64,000 bases of DNA from Bacteroidales bacterium (GTDB taxonomy: Bacteria > Bacteroidota > Bacteroidia > Bacteroidales > B18-G4): NCBI GenBank assembly GCA_018400295.1, contig JAGYMZ010000012.1, forward strand, positions 1-64,000. The letters are read 5' to 3'. Under the pieces are notes generated by a model. The model was not told where the DNA came from and did no database searches. It saw nothing but the letters and a program-made list of their open reading frames with translations. Made by a program: the position numbers and the translations under genes. Within the stretch, counting starts at the first letter, position 1. Each line of letters opens with the position of its first letter. Shown here in pieces: positions 1-10,700 of this stretch.

Positions 1-209
1 AAAAATGGGTCCAGGGTTCTACCCTGGGGTTAAATACCGTTTATTAATAGATTCTGGCCTGTAAGGGAATGATTTATTGGTATAATATGGCCCAAGGGAA
101 TGCGTAACCGGTTTTCCGGATGGATCACGGAGAACGTCGATAAAAGATTTATTGTATCGCTCAATGTTTATTCCTATCTTTACCATTGAAACTGTAAGTA
201 ATTACGAAT

Positions 210-1172
210 ATGAAATTTATTCAGGAATTGGGCCCCGTTGCTTTTGGAAACAGAATGAAGAATATTTCGGATGATGTGATGAAGGATATCCAAAAGATAT
301 TTAAAGAGCTCAACATGGAATTTGAGCCCCGGTGGTTTACGATCTTTCAGTTGCTGCTGAAAAAAAAGGGCGAAATGCAGATCACACAGATTTCGGAGGC
401 CCTTGATCTGACCCATCCGGCGGTAATTCAGGTGGTCAATAAACTGCATGAAAAAAAACTGGTGGATGCTCGCACGGACAATCTGGATCGCCGGAAAAGG
501 ATGGTAAAACTGTCCGCAAAAGGGAAAGACCTGGCCCTGAGAATTTCCCCTGTGTGGGAAGATTTGCGCAGAACTGCTTATGAATTGATCGACGAGATGG
601 GCGTGGACCTGATTGAAGTGATCACCCGCATGGAAGATGCATTTGATCGGGAGTCATTATACAAGCGAATGAAAAAGAGGATCATCGAAAGGTACAGGGA
701 AAATACAAAACTTATTGATTATGATCCCAGGTTTAAGGAAGATTTCAGGAGAATTAATGAGCGGTGGCTGAATGAGACATTGGGATTTTCTGCCTACGAC
801 CGTGCTTTGATCGAAAATCCACCGATGGATTTTGCGGATGACGGGGCTCGGGTGTATCTGATGCTGTATGGTGATTCTGTTGTGGGCTCGTTCATTATTG
901 GTAAGATTGATGAACACATTGCTGAATTGAATCATTTGGTCATTGTCGAAGAGTACCGGGGCTGGGGTCTCGGTGAAAAATTGCTCGATCATGCCATCAG
1001 GATCGCCGGACGGGAAGGGTTTATTCAGGTCATAGCTTTTCTGCATAAAAAGTTGCCAGTGGCGAAGGCATTATTTGCACGATTTGGTTTTGTTATCGAA
1101 GATGATAAGCCGCTTAAAGATTTTGCTGGCAGGGATTCCGAACTGATGAAATATGATCTGGAGGCCGAATAA
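210..1172 (+). CDS. MarR-type HTH regulator fused to a GNAT N-acetyltransferase
   Basis: N-terminal winged-helix pattern (MQITQISEALDLTHPAVIQVVNKLHEKKLVDARTDNLDRRKRMVKLSAKG) followed by GNAT-like C-terminus (LNHLVIVEEYRGWGLGEKLLDHAIRIAGREGF). Confidence 0.88.
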   Translation: MKFIQELGPVAFGNRMKNISDDVMKDIQKIFKELNMEFEPRWFTIFQLLLKKKGEMQITQISEALDLTHPAVIQVVNKLHEKKLVDARTDNLDRRKRMVKLSAKGKDLALRISPVWEDLRRTAYELIDEMGVDLIEVITRMEDAFDRESLYKRMKKRIIERYRENTKLIDYDPRFKEDFRRINERWLNETLGFSAYDRALIENPPMDFADDGARVYLMLYGDSVVGSFIIGKIDEHIAELNHLVIVEEYRGWGLGEKLLDHAIRIAGREGFIQVIAFLHKKLPVAKALFARFGFVIEDDKPLKDFAGRDSELMKYDLEAE

Positions 1173-1209
1173 TTTCAGGGATGATTCATCGGATACCCGC
1201 ACGCTTATG

Positions 1210-1737
1210 TCAGCCAATAATATAAGCCTGGAAAGAAACAATGATCGTGATTTTCTCCCCGGCAGAATCCATATTGTTGTTAAAAAACTTACCCGGGTCC
1301 ATTTGGGTGCTTGCTATAAAGCGATGCAATCCGGATCGTTGATTTGAATAGTTTTTAACGGCCAGGTCAAACAATCTGGTCACTGTATTTTCTTCATGCA
1401 AAAAATGCAGTTCCACGGTGTAGGACTGATCCGTATCTTCGCTGTACTGAATTATTTCCAGAGGCAGGTTGCCGGTGATCCTGACAATATTTTCTTTTGG
1501 GGCGGCACCAGATTTTTCTTGTTCGGGGATAAGGTCCAGGTTCGATAGGTCAAGTACAATATCCAGTCTGCCGGTTTCATAATTGAGCATAACCCTGAAG
1601 TTACCTGTTTGCGCTTTTGCTGGTTCCCCATTCCAAACCCCGGTGATTTCAATTTTCTGGTCTTTAATCTGAAGGTGCTTCTGACTGTATCCTGTAAGGG
1701 ATATACTTAGGATAAGTGCGATGAGGATCTTTTTCAT
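1210..1737 (-). CDS. Secreted hypothetical protein (YceI-like length, unassigned)
   Basis: ORF with N-terminal signal peptide MKKILIALILSISLTGYSQ. Confidence 0.6.
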   Translation of the reverse strand: MKKILIALILSISLTGYSQKHLQIKDQKIEITGVWNGEPAKAQTGNFRVMLNYETGRLDIVLDLSNLDLIPEQEKSGAAPKENIVRITGNLPLEIIQYSEDTDQSYTVELHFLHEENTVTRLFDLAVKNYSNQRSGLHRFIASTQMDPGKFFNNNMDSAGEKITIIVSFQAYIIG

Positions 1738-2039
1738 AATGGAAAATGAATATGTAACGTGTAAAAATACACATGAATTGTGAAATATGCAGGAAACGGC
1801 ACAGAAATTTTCAGTATGGCAAAGGATCCGGGACTCAGATATGTATTATGGCAGCATATACTTTGCGTGAAAAAGAGCTTTTCCGGATCAGGAGGGGATC
1901 ATATGTTTATTATTCATCGTGGTATACAGCCGGGCAGAGGATCTATCTATGTAGATTTGACCATGCCTCATTGTTGTTCCTGTTCTTCACGTCATTTGTA
2001 TTAGTTTTGTGGAATATTTCTCCAAAACGCATCACATAG

Positions 2040-3740
2040 ATGAACCATTCTTCGGATATCTGGCTCAAAGCCTCCGTGGCCGGAAGTCTGTGGGCTGGCA
2101 ATGAGATCATTGTCGGAAGTTTTCTTCACAATCTTCATGTGCCCTTGTCGGGCATGATCCTATCCATGGTATCGGTTGCTTTGATGGTGGGATTCCTGCA
2201 GGTTTGGCGGGATAAAGGACTCATCTGGCGGGCAGGGTTGATCTGTGCCCTTATGAAATCCGTTTCACCAAGTGCAGTGATCATCGGTCCTATGGTGGGT
2301 ATTTTCATGGAGGCTCTTCTGATGGAAGGGTCCATCGTTGTTTTTGGAAGGAACTGGGCCGGATTTATTATTGGTGGCATCGCAGGAGTTTTGAGCACTT
2401 TGGTTCACAAGGTTGTAAGCCTTTTGCTTTTATATGGATTTGATTTTATACGTTTGATCGAAAGCATGTATTTGTTTGCCGTCGGGCAATTACGTTTTGA
2501 ACAACTGGAACCTGTTGTTGCACTCATGATACTGATATCGGTGTATACAATATTCGGGATTATGTCTGCACTTTTCGGCGTTAGGGCCGGCATGCTGTTC
2601 CAACGTTCGGGAATGGGAAGCGGCAGGGCGGGGAATGAGGATATAAAAAAAGGTCCTATCCGGTGGGCACCACCAAAGCACAGGAACAACCTGTTCTTTA
2701 TTTTTCTGCATATTCTTGCCATGGTACTTGTCCTTTTTCTTATCAATCGATTTCCAATTTACCTGGGTGGCGGACTGGCATTTTTATACATTGTATTTGC
2801 CATTCTGTTTTATAAGCAAACGGTCCGGTATTTAAGCAAGCCAGGATTCTGGATGCAGATCCTGTTTATGGTGTTGGTTGCTTCCTTGTTTTGGGAGTGG
2901 GTTGAGACAGGAAAAATGCTGAGTATGGAAGGATTGCTCACAGGAATTAAGATGATGATCAGGGCCCTGGTTATCGTTGTGGGATTTGCCGCTGTCAGTG
3001 TGGAGTTGCGTAGTCCGGTCGTACGGGCCATTATAGTGGACAGAGGATATCCTCAACTGTATAATTCCCTGGAATTGGCATTTTCCATATTACCTTCTGT
3101 TGTGAAGCATTTTGTCAAACCTTACCGCCTGCTCACACGTCCGGTCCGTTCAATGGCCTATATACTTTCCATGGCTGAGGAATTGTACAATGAACAAAAA
3201 ACGGCCGGAAAGAGGACTGTTACTATTCTGGAAGGTGGCATTGATGCGGGGAAAACATCTTATTTAAAGAAATATATAAGGATGGCGAGATCCAAAGGGA
3301 TCAAGGTAGCCGGGATCCTGTCAGAGAAGAAATACACAGGCGGAGCACATATGGGCTATATGATACAAAACGTGGGAACGGGGGAAAGGCGACAGTTATG
3401 TACCACCGGAAAGCACGAGGGGTGGCCTGCGGTGGGCCGGTATTATTTTAATCCGGAAGCATTTGAAGCGGGTATCAAATGGATTTCCGGATCCGCAAAA
3501 CAGGCAGGGCTCATTATTATCGATGAAATCGGTCCGCTTGAGCTGAAGGGTCGGGGATGGGCCCCGGTTTTAAACCGGATCGAAGCGCTGGGGGGCAAAT
3601 GGTTGCTGGTTGTAAGGGAAGGACTTGTAACTGAAGTAGTAAATAGGTTCAATCTCCACGATGCACAAATAAAAAAGTTGGCGGATGTTGATGTTGGGGG
3701 GGAGGTTTTTACAGATGTCATCCAGATGTCATCCGGATGA
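2040..3740 (+). CDS. Multi-span membrane protein (ECF transporter-like) fused to C-terminal THEP1-type nucleoside-triphosphatase
   Basis: About 390 residues of hydrophobic segments, then P-loop TILEGGIDAGKTSYLKKYI and Walker B/THEP1-like LIIIDEIGPLELKG. Confidence 0.8.
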   Translation: MNHSSDIWLKASVAGSLWAGNEIIVGSFLHNLHVPLSGMILSMVSVALMVGFLQVWRDKGLIWRAGLICALMKSVSPSAVIIGPMVGIFMEALLMEGSIVVFGRNWAGFIIGGIAGVLSTLVHKVVSLLLLYGFDFIRLIESMYLFAVGQLRFEQLEPVVALMILISVYTIFGIMSALFGVRAGMLFQRSGMGSGRAGNEDIKKGPIRWAPPKHRNNLFFIFLHILAMVLVLFLINRFPIYLGGGLAFLYIVFAILFYKQTVRYLSKPGFWMQILFMVLVASLFWEWVETGKMLSMEGLLTGIKMMIRALVIVVGFAAVSVELRSPVVRAIIVDRGYPQLYNSLELAFSILPSVVKHFVKPYRLLTRPVRSMAYILSMAEELYNEQKTAGKRTVTILEGGIDAGKTSYLKKYIRMARSKGIKVAGILSEKKYTGGAHMGYMIQNVGTGERRQLCTTGKHEGWPAVGRYYFNPEAFEAGIKWISGSAKQAGLIIIDEIGPLELKGRGWAPVLNRIEALGGKWLLVVREGLVTEVVNRFNLHDAQIKKLADVDVGGEVFTDVIQMSSG

Positions 3741-3746
3741 CATCTG
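3712..3746. repeat. Modular palindromic repeat, copy 1 (F-F-CG-R)
   Basis: CAGATGTCATC CAGATGTCATC CG GATGACATCTG read directly; overlaps the stop codon of the upstream CDS. Confidence 0.95.
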
Positions 3747-3762
3747 AGAACATATCATATAT

Positions 3763-3770
3763 TATATTTG
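3763..3770 (+). promoter_or_regulatory. Candidate Bacteroidetes -7 box TATATTTG
   Basis: Matches TAnnTTTG consensus about 34 bp upstream of ATG at 3804; no clean -33 TTTG seen. Confidence 0.4.
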
Positions 3771-3803
3771 TTAGTACAGCAAAACCCACAAAATTCAATA
3801 ATT

Positions 3804-4382
3804 ATGAAATATACTATTTGCCTTATTTATGGTTCGGTTCGGTTTGAAAGAAAAGGAATAAAGGCTGCCAATTATATGAGATCAAAGTTGGAAGAAATGG
3901 GGTATTTGGTACACTTTATTGATCCCCGGGAATATCAATTGCCTTTCCTTGATAAAATGTACAAGGAATTCCCCCAGGGCAGTGCGCCTGAAGTCATGGA
4001 AGAAATTGCCGAAAAACTAAGAAGCTCCGATGGTTTTATAATTGTTACCGGAGAGTATAACCACAGCATACCACCAGCATTGAAAAACTTATTGGATCAT
4101 TTTCAGCAAGAGTATTACTTTAAGCCTAGCGCCATCGTGTCATATTCCGGTGGGTATTTTGGTGGCGTTCGTGCTGCTGTTCAGTTGCGGGCGATCTTGG
4201 CCGAGTTAGGCATGTCGAGCATACCTTCTGTGCTTCCGGTGCCGTTTGTACAGGATGCTTTTGATAAGGATGATCAACCGGTTAATGATATTATAAATCG
4301 GTCGGCAAAAAGATTTTTAAATGAATTTGAATGGTACCTGGAAGCGTTGAAGCTTCAGCGGGAGAAAGGAACACCGCACTAA
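3804..4382 (+). CDS. NADPH-dependent FMN reductase family flavoprotein
   Basis: ICLIYGSVRFERKGIKAANYM... and FIIVTGEYNHSIPPALKNLLDHF ... SYSGGYFGGVRAAVQLR, typical of the family; ORF opens at 3768 but ATG at 3804 gives the natural N-terminus. Confidence 0.88.
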   Translation: MKYTICLIYGSVRFERKGIKAANYMRSKLEEMGYLVHFIDPREYQLPFLDKMYKEFPQGSAPEVMEEIAEKLRSSDGFIIVTGEYNHSIPPALKNLLDHFQQEYYFKPSAIVSYSGGYFGGVRAAVQLRAILAELGMSSIPSVLPVPFVQDAFDKDDQPVNDIINRSAKRFLNEFEWYLEALKLQREKGTPH

Positions 4383-4444
4383 GTTAATATTCTGTATTTT
4401 TGGTTGATACCGCGGTTGCTGATGTTGGCAAAATTATTTAGGAA

Positions 4445-4491
4445 CAGATGTCATCCGGATGACATCTGGGATGACATCTGGATGACATCTG
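4445..4491. repeat. Modular palindromic repeat, copy 2 (F-CG-R-G-R-R)
   Basis: CAGATGTCATC CG GATGACATCTG G GATGACATCTG GATGACATCTG read directly, between convergent genes. Confidence 0.95.
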
Positions 4492-4498
4492 AAAAAAA

Positions 4499-4529
4499 TG
4501 GGTCAGCAAGAATTCCCTCACTGACCCAT
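4499..4529 (-). terminator. Intrinsic terminator for the gene at 4553-7654
   Basis: Stem ATGGGTCAG / CTGACCCAT followed on the minus strand by a T tract (aaaaaaa at 4492-4498 on plus). Confidence 0.75.
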
Positions 4530-4552
4530 GATGGCTATGCGTGTGTTGGGGT

Positions 4553-7500
4553 TTATCGCTTAACGATCTTTTTGGTGATGATCCCCTGGGTCGTTTTGAT
4601 TTTCAGGATGTATAATCCTGCAGGGAATCCGGATATATTCAGCGATTCCTTAAGCGATGGGTGTTCTAAAACCTTGATCAATTGGCCTGTATGATTATAG
4701 ATATGGATTGAAACGGGTTGTGTGCTGCTTTCAACATAAAGCATATCATGGGCAGGATTGGGGTAAATCCTGATTTTGGCATCTGAATAAGGTTCCTGCA
4801 TGCCTGTATTGAGGTCACAGCAGATATAGGCCTTCAGGTTCAATCCTGTATGTGCAGGGGTGCTGTTAATGACATCGATCTTTAATTGATTGATAGCACC
4901 AATGTTGAAGGGCCCCGATATTGTAAACAGGTCGGATTCGGAGGCCGAGGAAGAAACATGGACCAGTGAGCCATTCAGATGGATCAATGCAGTATCGTCT
5001 ACCATTACACAGAATTTCATGAATACATCACCCTGGCACTGATCCGGGATTGAAAATTCTGCCATGTATGTATAAGGTCCCACTGGTGCAAATCCACCGC
5101 CACCGTTTTCCTGGTAGGATATCCAATTTGTTCCATCAAAAGGTGTTCCCCAGGTCGCAGGGATACTTCCCATGTTTATTGCGGGTCCTGTGGGTGCTCC
5201 TGTTGGAGAGGCCAGGATTTCCCAGGTGGGATCCGTTGTGCCGGAAGCCCCGGGACCGGTCATTATGGAGTCCATGGGATGTTCGCAAATGGTGCAGGGG
5301 CAATCATAGGGACAGTCAAAATACAGGGTATCGTAACACAATACGGTATCTTGCTTAACCATATCCCATCCCATCCATTCAACGATCACCTGCTGGGGGT
5401 TATGTGCCGGATCCGGGATCAGGGAAAGGTTTAGGATCTCTGAGAATGTTCCTGGAGATGCGGGGAGCGTGGTCATTTCAGCTACAGGGTAGGATGAACT
5501 TCCTGAAGGGTCCAGTGTCCAACCTGTTGGATAATAGTCTGGGTACTGTATGGTCGCATGACCGCTTCCGGTGGAAAAGGTCAGGGATATATAATCCACG
5601 TCCGGATCATCATTGGAAATATACAGATCGTATTCACAGGAGTCCAGCTTCTGCATGCCAATATAGGTCTGGTCACACGGATCCATGCCGCAGCATACAT
5701 AACCTTCCAGGTTGAACGCGATTTGAGAGGGGGTCAGATTGTACACGTGGACTTCCAGGGTGTTTACACCGGTAATAAAAGGTGGGTAGCCATCCGAGCT
5801 GATATAGGCCGGGGTATACATGGAACTGGCTGAACCCAGGTATGCTCCGTTAAGATATACCGCAGCGGAATCATCGGCCATCAGGCAAAGCTGAATGACA
5901 GGGTTCACACAATTATCAAGGGAAAACTCCCGTGTGAAAACATATGTTCCTTCGGGTCCCTGAGCCAGTGAATCGGAGGATATCCAATTCGTTCCCGGAA
6001 GTGGGGGTCCATAGCTCCAGTTGATGGATCCATTGCTTCCGAACCAATTGACAATGCGTGCCGGTTCTGGTGTAACCGGGCCGGAGGGATCCTCAGTGAG
6101 CATCCATGTGGGATCTGTCATCCCGACCATATCTGTACCGGTATTCAGTTCTGCCGTAGTTTCGGTGTTCTGGCATTCCGGATTGCAATCGTAGCCGCAG
6201 GTCTCGTTGATAAAAATATCGGAAGTCTCGCTGCTTCCACCGGCATTGGTCAGGTATGACCCGGCCAGGTTCCAGTCATCGGATTTGAACCATCCTGTAA
6301 TTACCGGACAACTACTCTCCGTAACGTCTACACCCATACCGCGGTCATCAAATACGGCATGGCCCTGGGCAACCCAGTCCAGGGTCCCGGAAAATCCGTA
6401 ACGGCAGAGAAAGAATTCCGAATAATTATTATTGGTGGCATTTTGTATGATGCCGTGTCCAAAATCAATGCGGTTGCTGTTGTACCATCCGGTTACATAT
6501 ACTTTTTCCAGGGTATTGTCAATGGCCAGGTCTTTACCAACATCATTAAAGTTCCAGTTGGGGTCTGCATTCGCATCTGCGGTGCGTACCCATACCTCAG
6601 GACTGGCCAGCGACGGGTCGTATTTTACAAGGTAATAGTCGCTGCTCATAAGCCAGGTGCCGGGATTGTTAATTGTGATCCCCGGTGTTCCGAATGTCAG
6701 GGAACTGCTGTAATAGGTCCCGGTCATGTACACCATGCCCGAAATATCCACAGCAATTGCATGACTTATGTCGTTGTCATCGCCGGAAGGATTGGTCGCC
6801 CAGTCCCAGCTTCCTCCTGCTTTTCTTGCCGCAAAGGCATCGGAGGTTGTACCGCTGGGGTCAGCGTTTGTGAGTACTAAGCTGGGGCTGAAGCTGATCG
6901 CAGGACTCTTGAAGTATCCGGTAACATAGATGTTTCCCAAACCGTCAAAGCTAATGTCTTTGCCGAAATCGTCGTTTGACCCTGAGGGGTTTTCAGGGTT
7001 GACAAATGCACCCGTGGCCGTCATATCACTGATAAAAATATCAAATCCACCTGTACTTGCAAGATTCACAGGTCCCATTCCTAACAGGCTGCTGTTAAAT
7101 GAGCCTGTGATGTAGAACGTGCCGGCATGCTCAGTGATCGCTTCCCCGAATTCATCACCTGTACCCGTACCGGTATTGTTTGTGACAGACCACTGATGCA
7201 CCCCACCGGAGTTATATTTGACTACAAAGAAATCGGACCCGCCGGAATTGGTCAATATGGATGCACCCCCGTCAAAACTTATGTTTCCGTTATCAAAAGA
7301 GCCAATCACATAGACATTGCCAGCAGCATCTACAGCCAGGTCGTTTCCGTATTCATTCCCATTGATCCCCTGGCTGCTTTCTGCCCAAAGGATGTTTCCT
7401 GAGGGATCAAATTTGGCGGTAAAACAGTCCCATCCCCCACTGTTGGTTAAAACGACACCTGTGCCAAAGTCCAGCAATGGACCTTCATATGCCCCGGTAA

Positions 7501-7654
7501 TGTAAATGTTTCCAGCATCATCCTGAACAATGCTGTTGCTTACATCGTTGAGGTTGTCTCCAAATTCTTCTGCCCAAATGCTTGTCTGGGCGAACATTCC
7601 TGTTGAAAACAGGAAAAATGCGAGTAAATTAAGGTATAAGATTTTTGTCTTCAT
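4553..7654 (-). CDS. SBBP-repeat beta-propeller-like secreted protein with T9SS type A sorting domain
   Basis: Repeated DxxGNxYxTGxY...DFG motifs; two copies of a lamin/galactose-binding-like module; C-terminus KIRIYPNPAHDMLYVE...GLYILKIKTTQGIITKKIVKR. Confidence 0.85.
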   Translation of the reverse strand: MKTKILYLNLLAFFLFSTGMFAQTSIWAEEFGDNLNDVSNSIVQDDAGNIYITGAYEGPLLDFGTGVVLTNSGGWDCFTAKFDPSGNILWAESSQGINGNEYGNDLAVDAAGNVYVIGSFDNGNISFDGGASILTNSGGSDFFVVKYNSGGVHQWSVTNNTGTGTGDEFGEAITEHAGTFYITGSFNSSLLGMGPVNLASTGGFDIFISDMTATGAFVNPENPSGSNDDFGKDISFDGLGNIYVTGYFKSPAISFSPSLVLTNADPSGTTSDAFAARKAGGSWDWATNPSGDDNDISHAIAVDISGMVYMTGTYYSSSLTFGTPGITINNPGTWLMSSDYYLVKYDPSLASPEVWVRTADANADPNWNFNDVGKDLAIDNTLEKVYVTGWYNSNRIDFGHGIIQNATNNNYSEFFLCRYGFSGTLDWVAQGHAVFDDRGMGVDVTESSCPVITGWFKSDDWNLAGSYLTNAGGSSETSDIFINETCGYDCNPECQNTETTAELNTGTDMVGMTDPTWMLTEDPSGPVTPEPARIVNWFGSNGSINWSYGPPLPGTNWISSDSLAQGPEGTYVFTREFSLDNCVNPVIQLCLMADDSAAVYLNGAYLGSASSMYTPAYISSDGYPPFITGVNTLEVHVYNLTPSQIAFNLEGYVCCGMDPCDQTYIGMQKLDSCEYDLYISNDDPDVDYISLTFSTGSGHATIQYPDYYPTGWTLDPSGSSSYPVAEMTTLPASPGTFSEILNLSLIPDPAHNPQQVIVEWMGWDMVKQDTVLCYDTLYFDCPYDCPCTICEHPMDSIMTGPGASGTTDPTWEILASPTGAPTGPAINMGSIPATWGTPFDGTNWISYQENGGGGFAPVGPYTYMAEFSIPDQCQGDVFMKFCVMVDDTALIHLNGSLVHVSSSASESDLFTISGPFNIGAINQLKIDVINSTPAHTGLNLKAYICCDLNTGMQEPYSDAKIRIYPNPAHDMLYVESSTQPVSIHIYNHTGQLIKVLEHPSLKESLNISGFPAGLYILKIKTTQGIITKKIVKR

Positions 7655-7777
7655 GGCTTTGAGATTTTTTGATGTTAATTTTCATTCAAAGCTATGGCCT
7701 GATCGCTTATTTCCCAATACGAAATGAGCGAGTTAAGATTTTGAATGAGTAAATGATGAAATTGCCCGTGGCAATGA

Positions 7778-10700
7778 TCAGTGCGTTATTAATCTTTTGG
7801 TCAGGAGTTGTTTCCCGCATGCAATGCGGAGGAAGTAAATGCCTTTAGGAAAGCTTTTCATGTTAAGCGTTTCATCCAATGATCCTTTATTGGGTTGGAA
7901 CACCTTCGCATAAAAATGATTTCCCAGGATGTCGCTAATGTCCACTTTGACTGAAGTGCAGGACAATCCGTTTGCTTTCAGTGTGAAGATCCCTTTGTTC
8001 GGGTTAGGCTGAATATGAATGTCGGGGGTTCCGGAAATGTATCCCTTCATTCCTGAGCAAACATCAATGGAAAGGACCAGGTCGTCCGAGTCTGCTTGCA
8101 TACAAGGTGATATGGGATAAGCGATCAGGCTCAGAACGGCCTGACCATTCTCGATATCCCCGGTGCCCGGGGTATATGTGGCATCCAGAATGCCCGGGTC
8201 ATTGAAAAATCCGTCCCCGTCTGATTCCCAGAGCAGATAGCTGTAGTTATCTGCCGTTCCGTAAAGGGTTATGGTTTCATCGTGGCAAATGGTCGTATCC
8301 ATTCCCGCGTTGGCATACGGTTCATTAAATACAGTGACGTCCACGGAGGAATTGATGGTAGAATATCCATCATCAACGGTCACGATATAGGTTGTGTTTC
8401 CCGGGGGATATGCTGTTGGGTTCTGAATGGAGTCGCTGAATCCTGGAGGGTCAGAAGTCCAGGCATAGCTGTATGTTCCAGATCCGCCGGAAGGTATGAC
8501 ATCAAGTTGTGTACTGTCACCCTCACAAATATTGTCAGGAGTTGCCATGGCTTCTGCTGCCAGTGGTCCTCCGGTTATATTTATGGTTACGGTATCATCT
8601 CCGGCGCATCCGGTATTGAGATCGGTAACGGTGAGTGTGAAAATCGTTGTGGCTTCCAACATAACGGTTTCAGTGGTCAGGTTGGTTGGGTCAATGACTT
8701 TATCCTGGGGTGTCCACAAATATGAAAAAGAGCCGGAACCGCCGCTCACCGCGCCGGATAATGTTGTGGAAGTGCCATAGGGGATGGTTTGAAAAACTCC
8801 TGCGTCGACGGTTGGCAATTCATCAATGGTTAGTTCCATGGCATGGGATGAATCCGTTGCACAGGGGAATACAGCGTTGGCAGTGAGGGTCAGTGTAACG
8901 GTCCCATTGGAAATATCTGCAATACCCGGCGTGTAAACCGGATCAAGGATTGAATCATTACTAAAAATGCCATCCCCGGTGGTTGTCCAGAAGACAGAAG
9001 CATGGTTTGATGCGGTACCTGAAAGCGGATAGGTTTCTCCCTCGCATATCGTATCATCCGTACCTGCATTTGCTTCCGGCAGGTATTGGATGGAAAGTGT
9101 CATAATGTCTGTACTGTCTCCTGTGCATGGCGATATAGAGTAAGCCGTGAGGCTCAGGGTCACGGACCCGGAATCTATATCGGCCGGACCGGGTGTATAC
9201 AATGCACTGACGAGGGTGGAATCATCGAATGTCCCGTCGCCACTGGTGTTCCAGAGTACAGAATCCGCATTTTCCACATATCCCTGGGTGGCAAGCGAAG
9301 CATTTTCGCAAATGGTGGTATCGTTGCCTGAATAAGCCAGCGCACGGGATAAGATGGTGAGTTTTGTGGTATCCAAAACGGAATCCGTGAGGGGAGCCAG
9401 GGCATAGGCGGTAAGGATAAGCAGAACGCTATCGTTGGTGACATCCCCTGTCCCGGGGGTATAGGTTGCATTCAGAAGTGCCGGGTCATCAAAGGAACCG
9501 TCTCCGGTTGTGTTCCATTCCACAGAGCTTTGATTGCCAACGGTCGGATTGAGTGTTACCGGATCCTGCTCACAGGTTATCTGGTCAGGACCGGCATTGA
9601 CCGAAGGCATGGGGGGCTGGAACCAGAAAGAAGCTATGCGGGTTTTCCATGGTGCTGTGCCGGTGGTTTGTAAATATTCGTTGGTATACCAGAATGTGGT
9701 TGGACTGGATGGGTCTACTGCCATCATGCTGTAGTCTCCCCAGCGGCAGGCAGAACCTGTTTGGGCTCCGGTTCCTGCAAGGATCTCTTCCTCGGTGATG
9801 GTCATTTGACCGGGGGGATCGGTGGAAAACCTCCCTGTAAAGCGAATGGCAGGATACATAGAGGAACTGGAAACGGAATATCCCAGGGCAATGTTGCCGT
9901 TGCCATCCATAGCGATACTGCCCATCCAGCGGTGATCGCTGTCGGGTGAAAAGGTGCCTTCCTGGTGAATTTCCCATCCGTTGCCGTTGTGTGTGTCCCG
10001 GATCTCATACCAGCGTATCCCGGCAACACCACCGCCGGCATCCACGGTATGGTTGGTCAGCAAGGATTCATGGGTGCCGAAGTTCCGGTATTGGAGCCGG
10101 TACATCATCCGGTCGCTAAGGGCTTCCAGTTTTCTGGAAGTTCCCTGCTGGTCAATGCACCGTCCGCGGTAGGCGCTACAGATCTCCCAGTCGAAGGCTG
10201 CCGGTTGAAGGATCTTGGATTCCGTGAATGTGGAGTTTGACGGAGTGGCCCAGTCTGCTGAAAATTCCCATATCCTGAGTTCATCTGTGGGGTAGCCCCA
10301 AACGTCGTCGTTAAAATAGGTGAAATAATTTGGCGTTCCAGCAGGAGGGGGTGTCCCATCGAAATCCGAAGGCAGCATACTGGCTGGATCGCTTCCATTG
10401 GGGAGGTCGAACAGGATCATGGAGGCATTCGGATCTCCTGCGAGCATGGAATCCCGTTCAAAAGCGGCAGCTGCCGCCCGGAAGTAGGATCCGAAAATAT
10501 TAAAGGAAGCATAATAGGCATCCGGCCAAACGCCAAATTTTGGGTAATCGTTAAAAGCCGGGAACTGAAAGGCATATTGGTAATAAGATCCGGTTGGGTC
10601 GCTGGTTTCGGAAATGGCGATAAGCTGCCAGTATGTCCCATCGGAAGTGTTTACTGCAAACTGGCTGGCCAGCCAGCGGTCGGCAAGTTCGTCGTATAAT

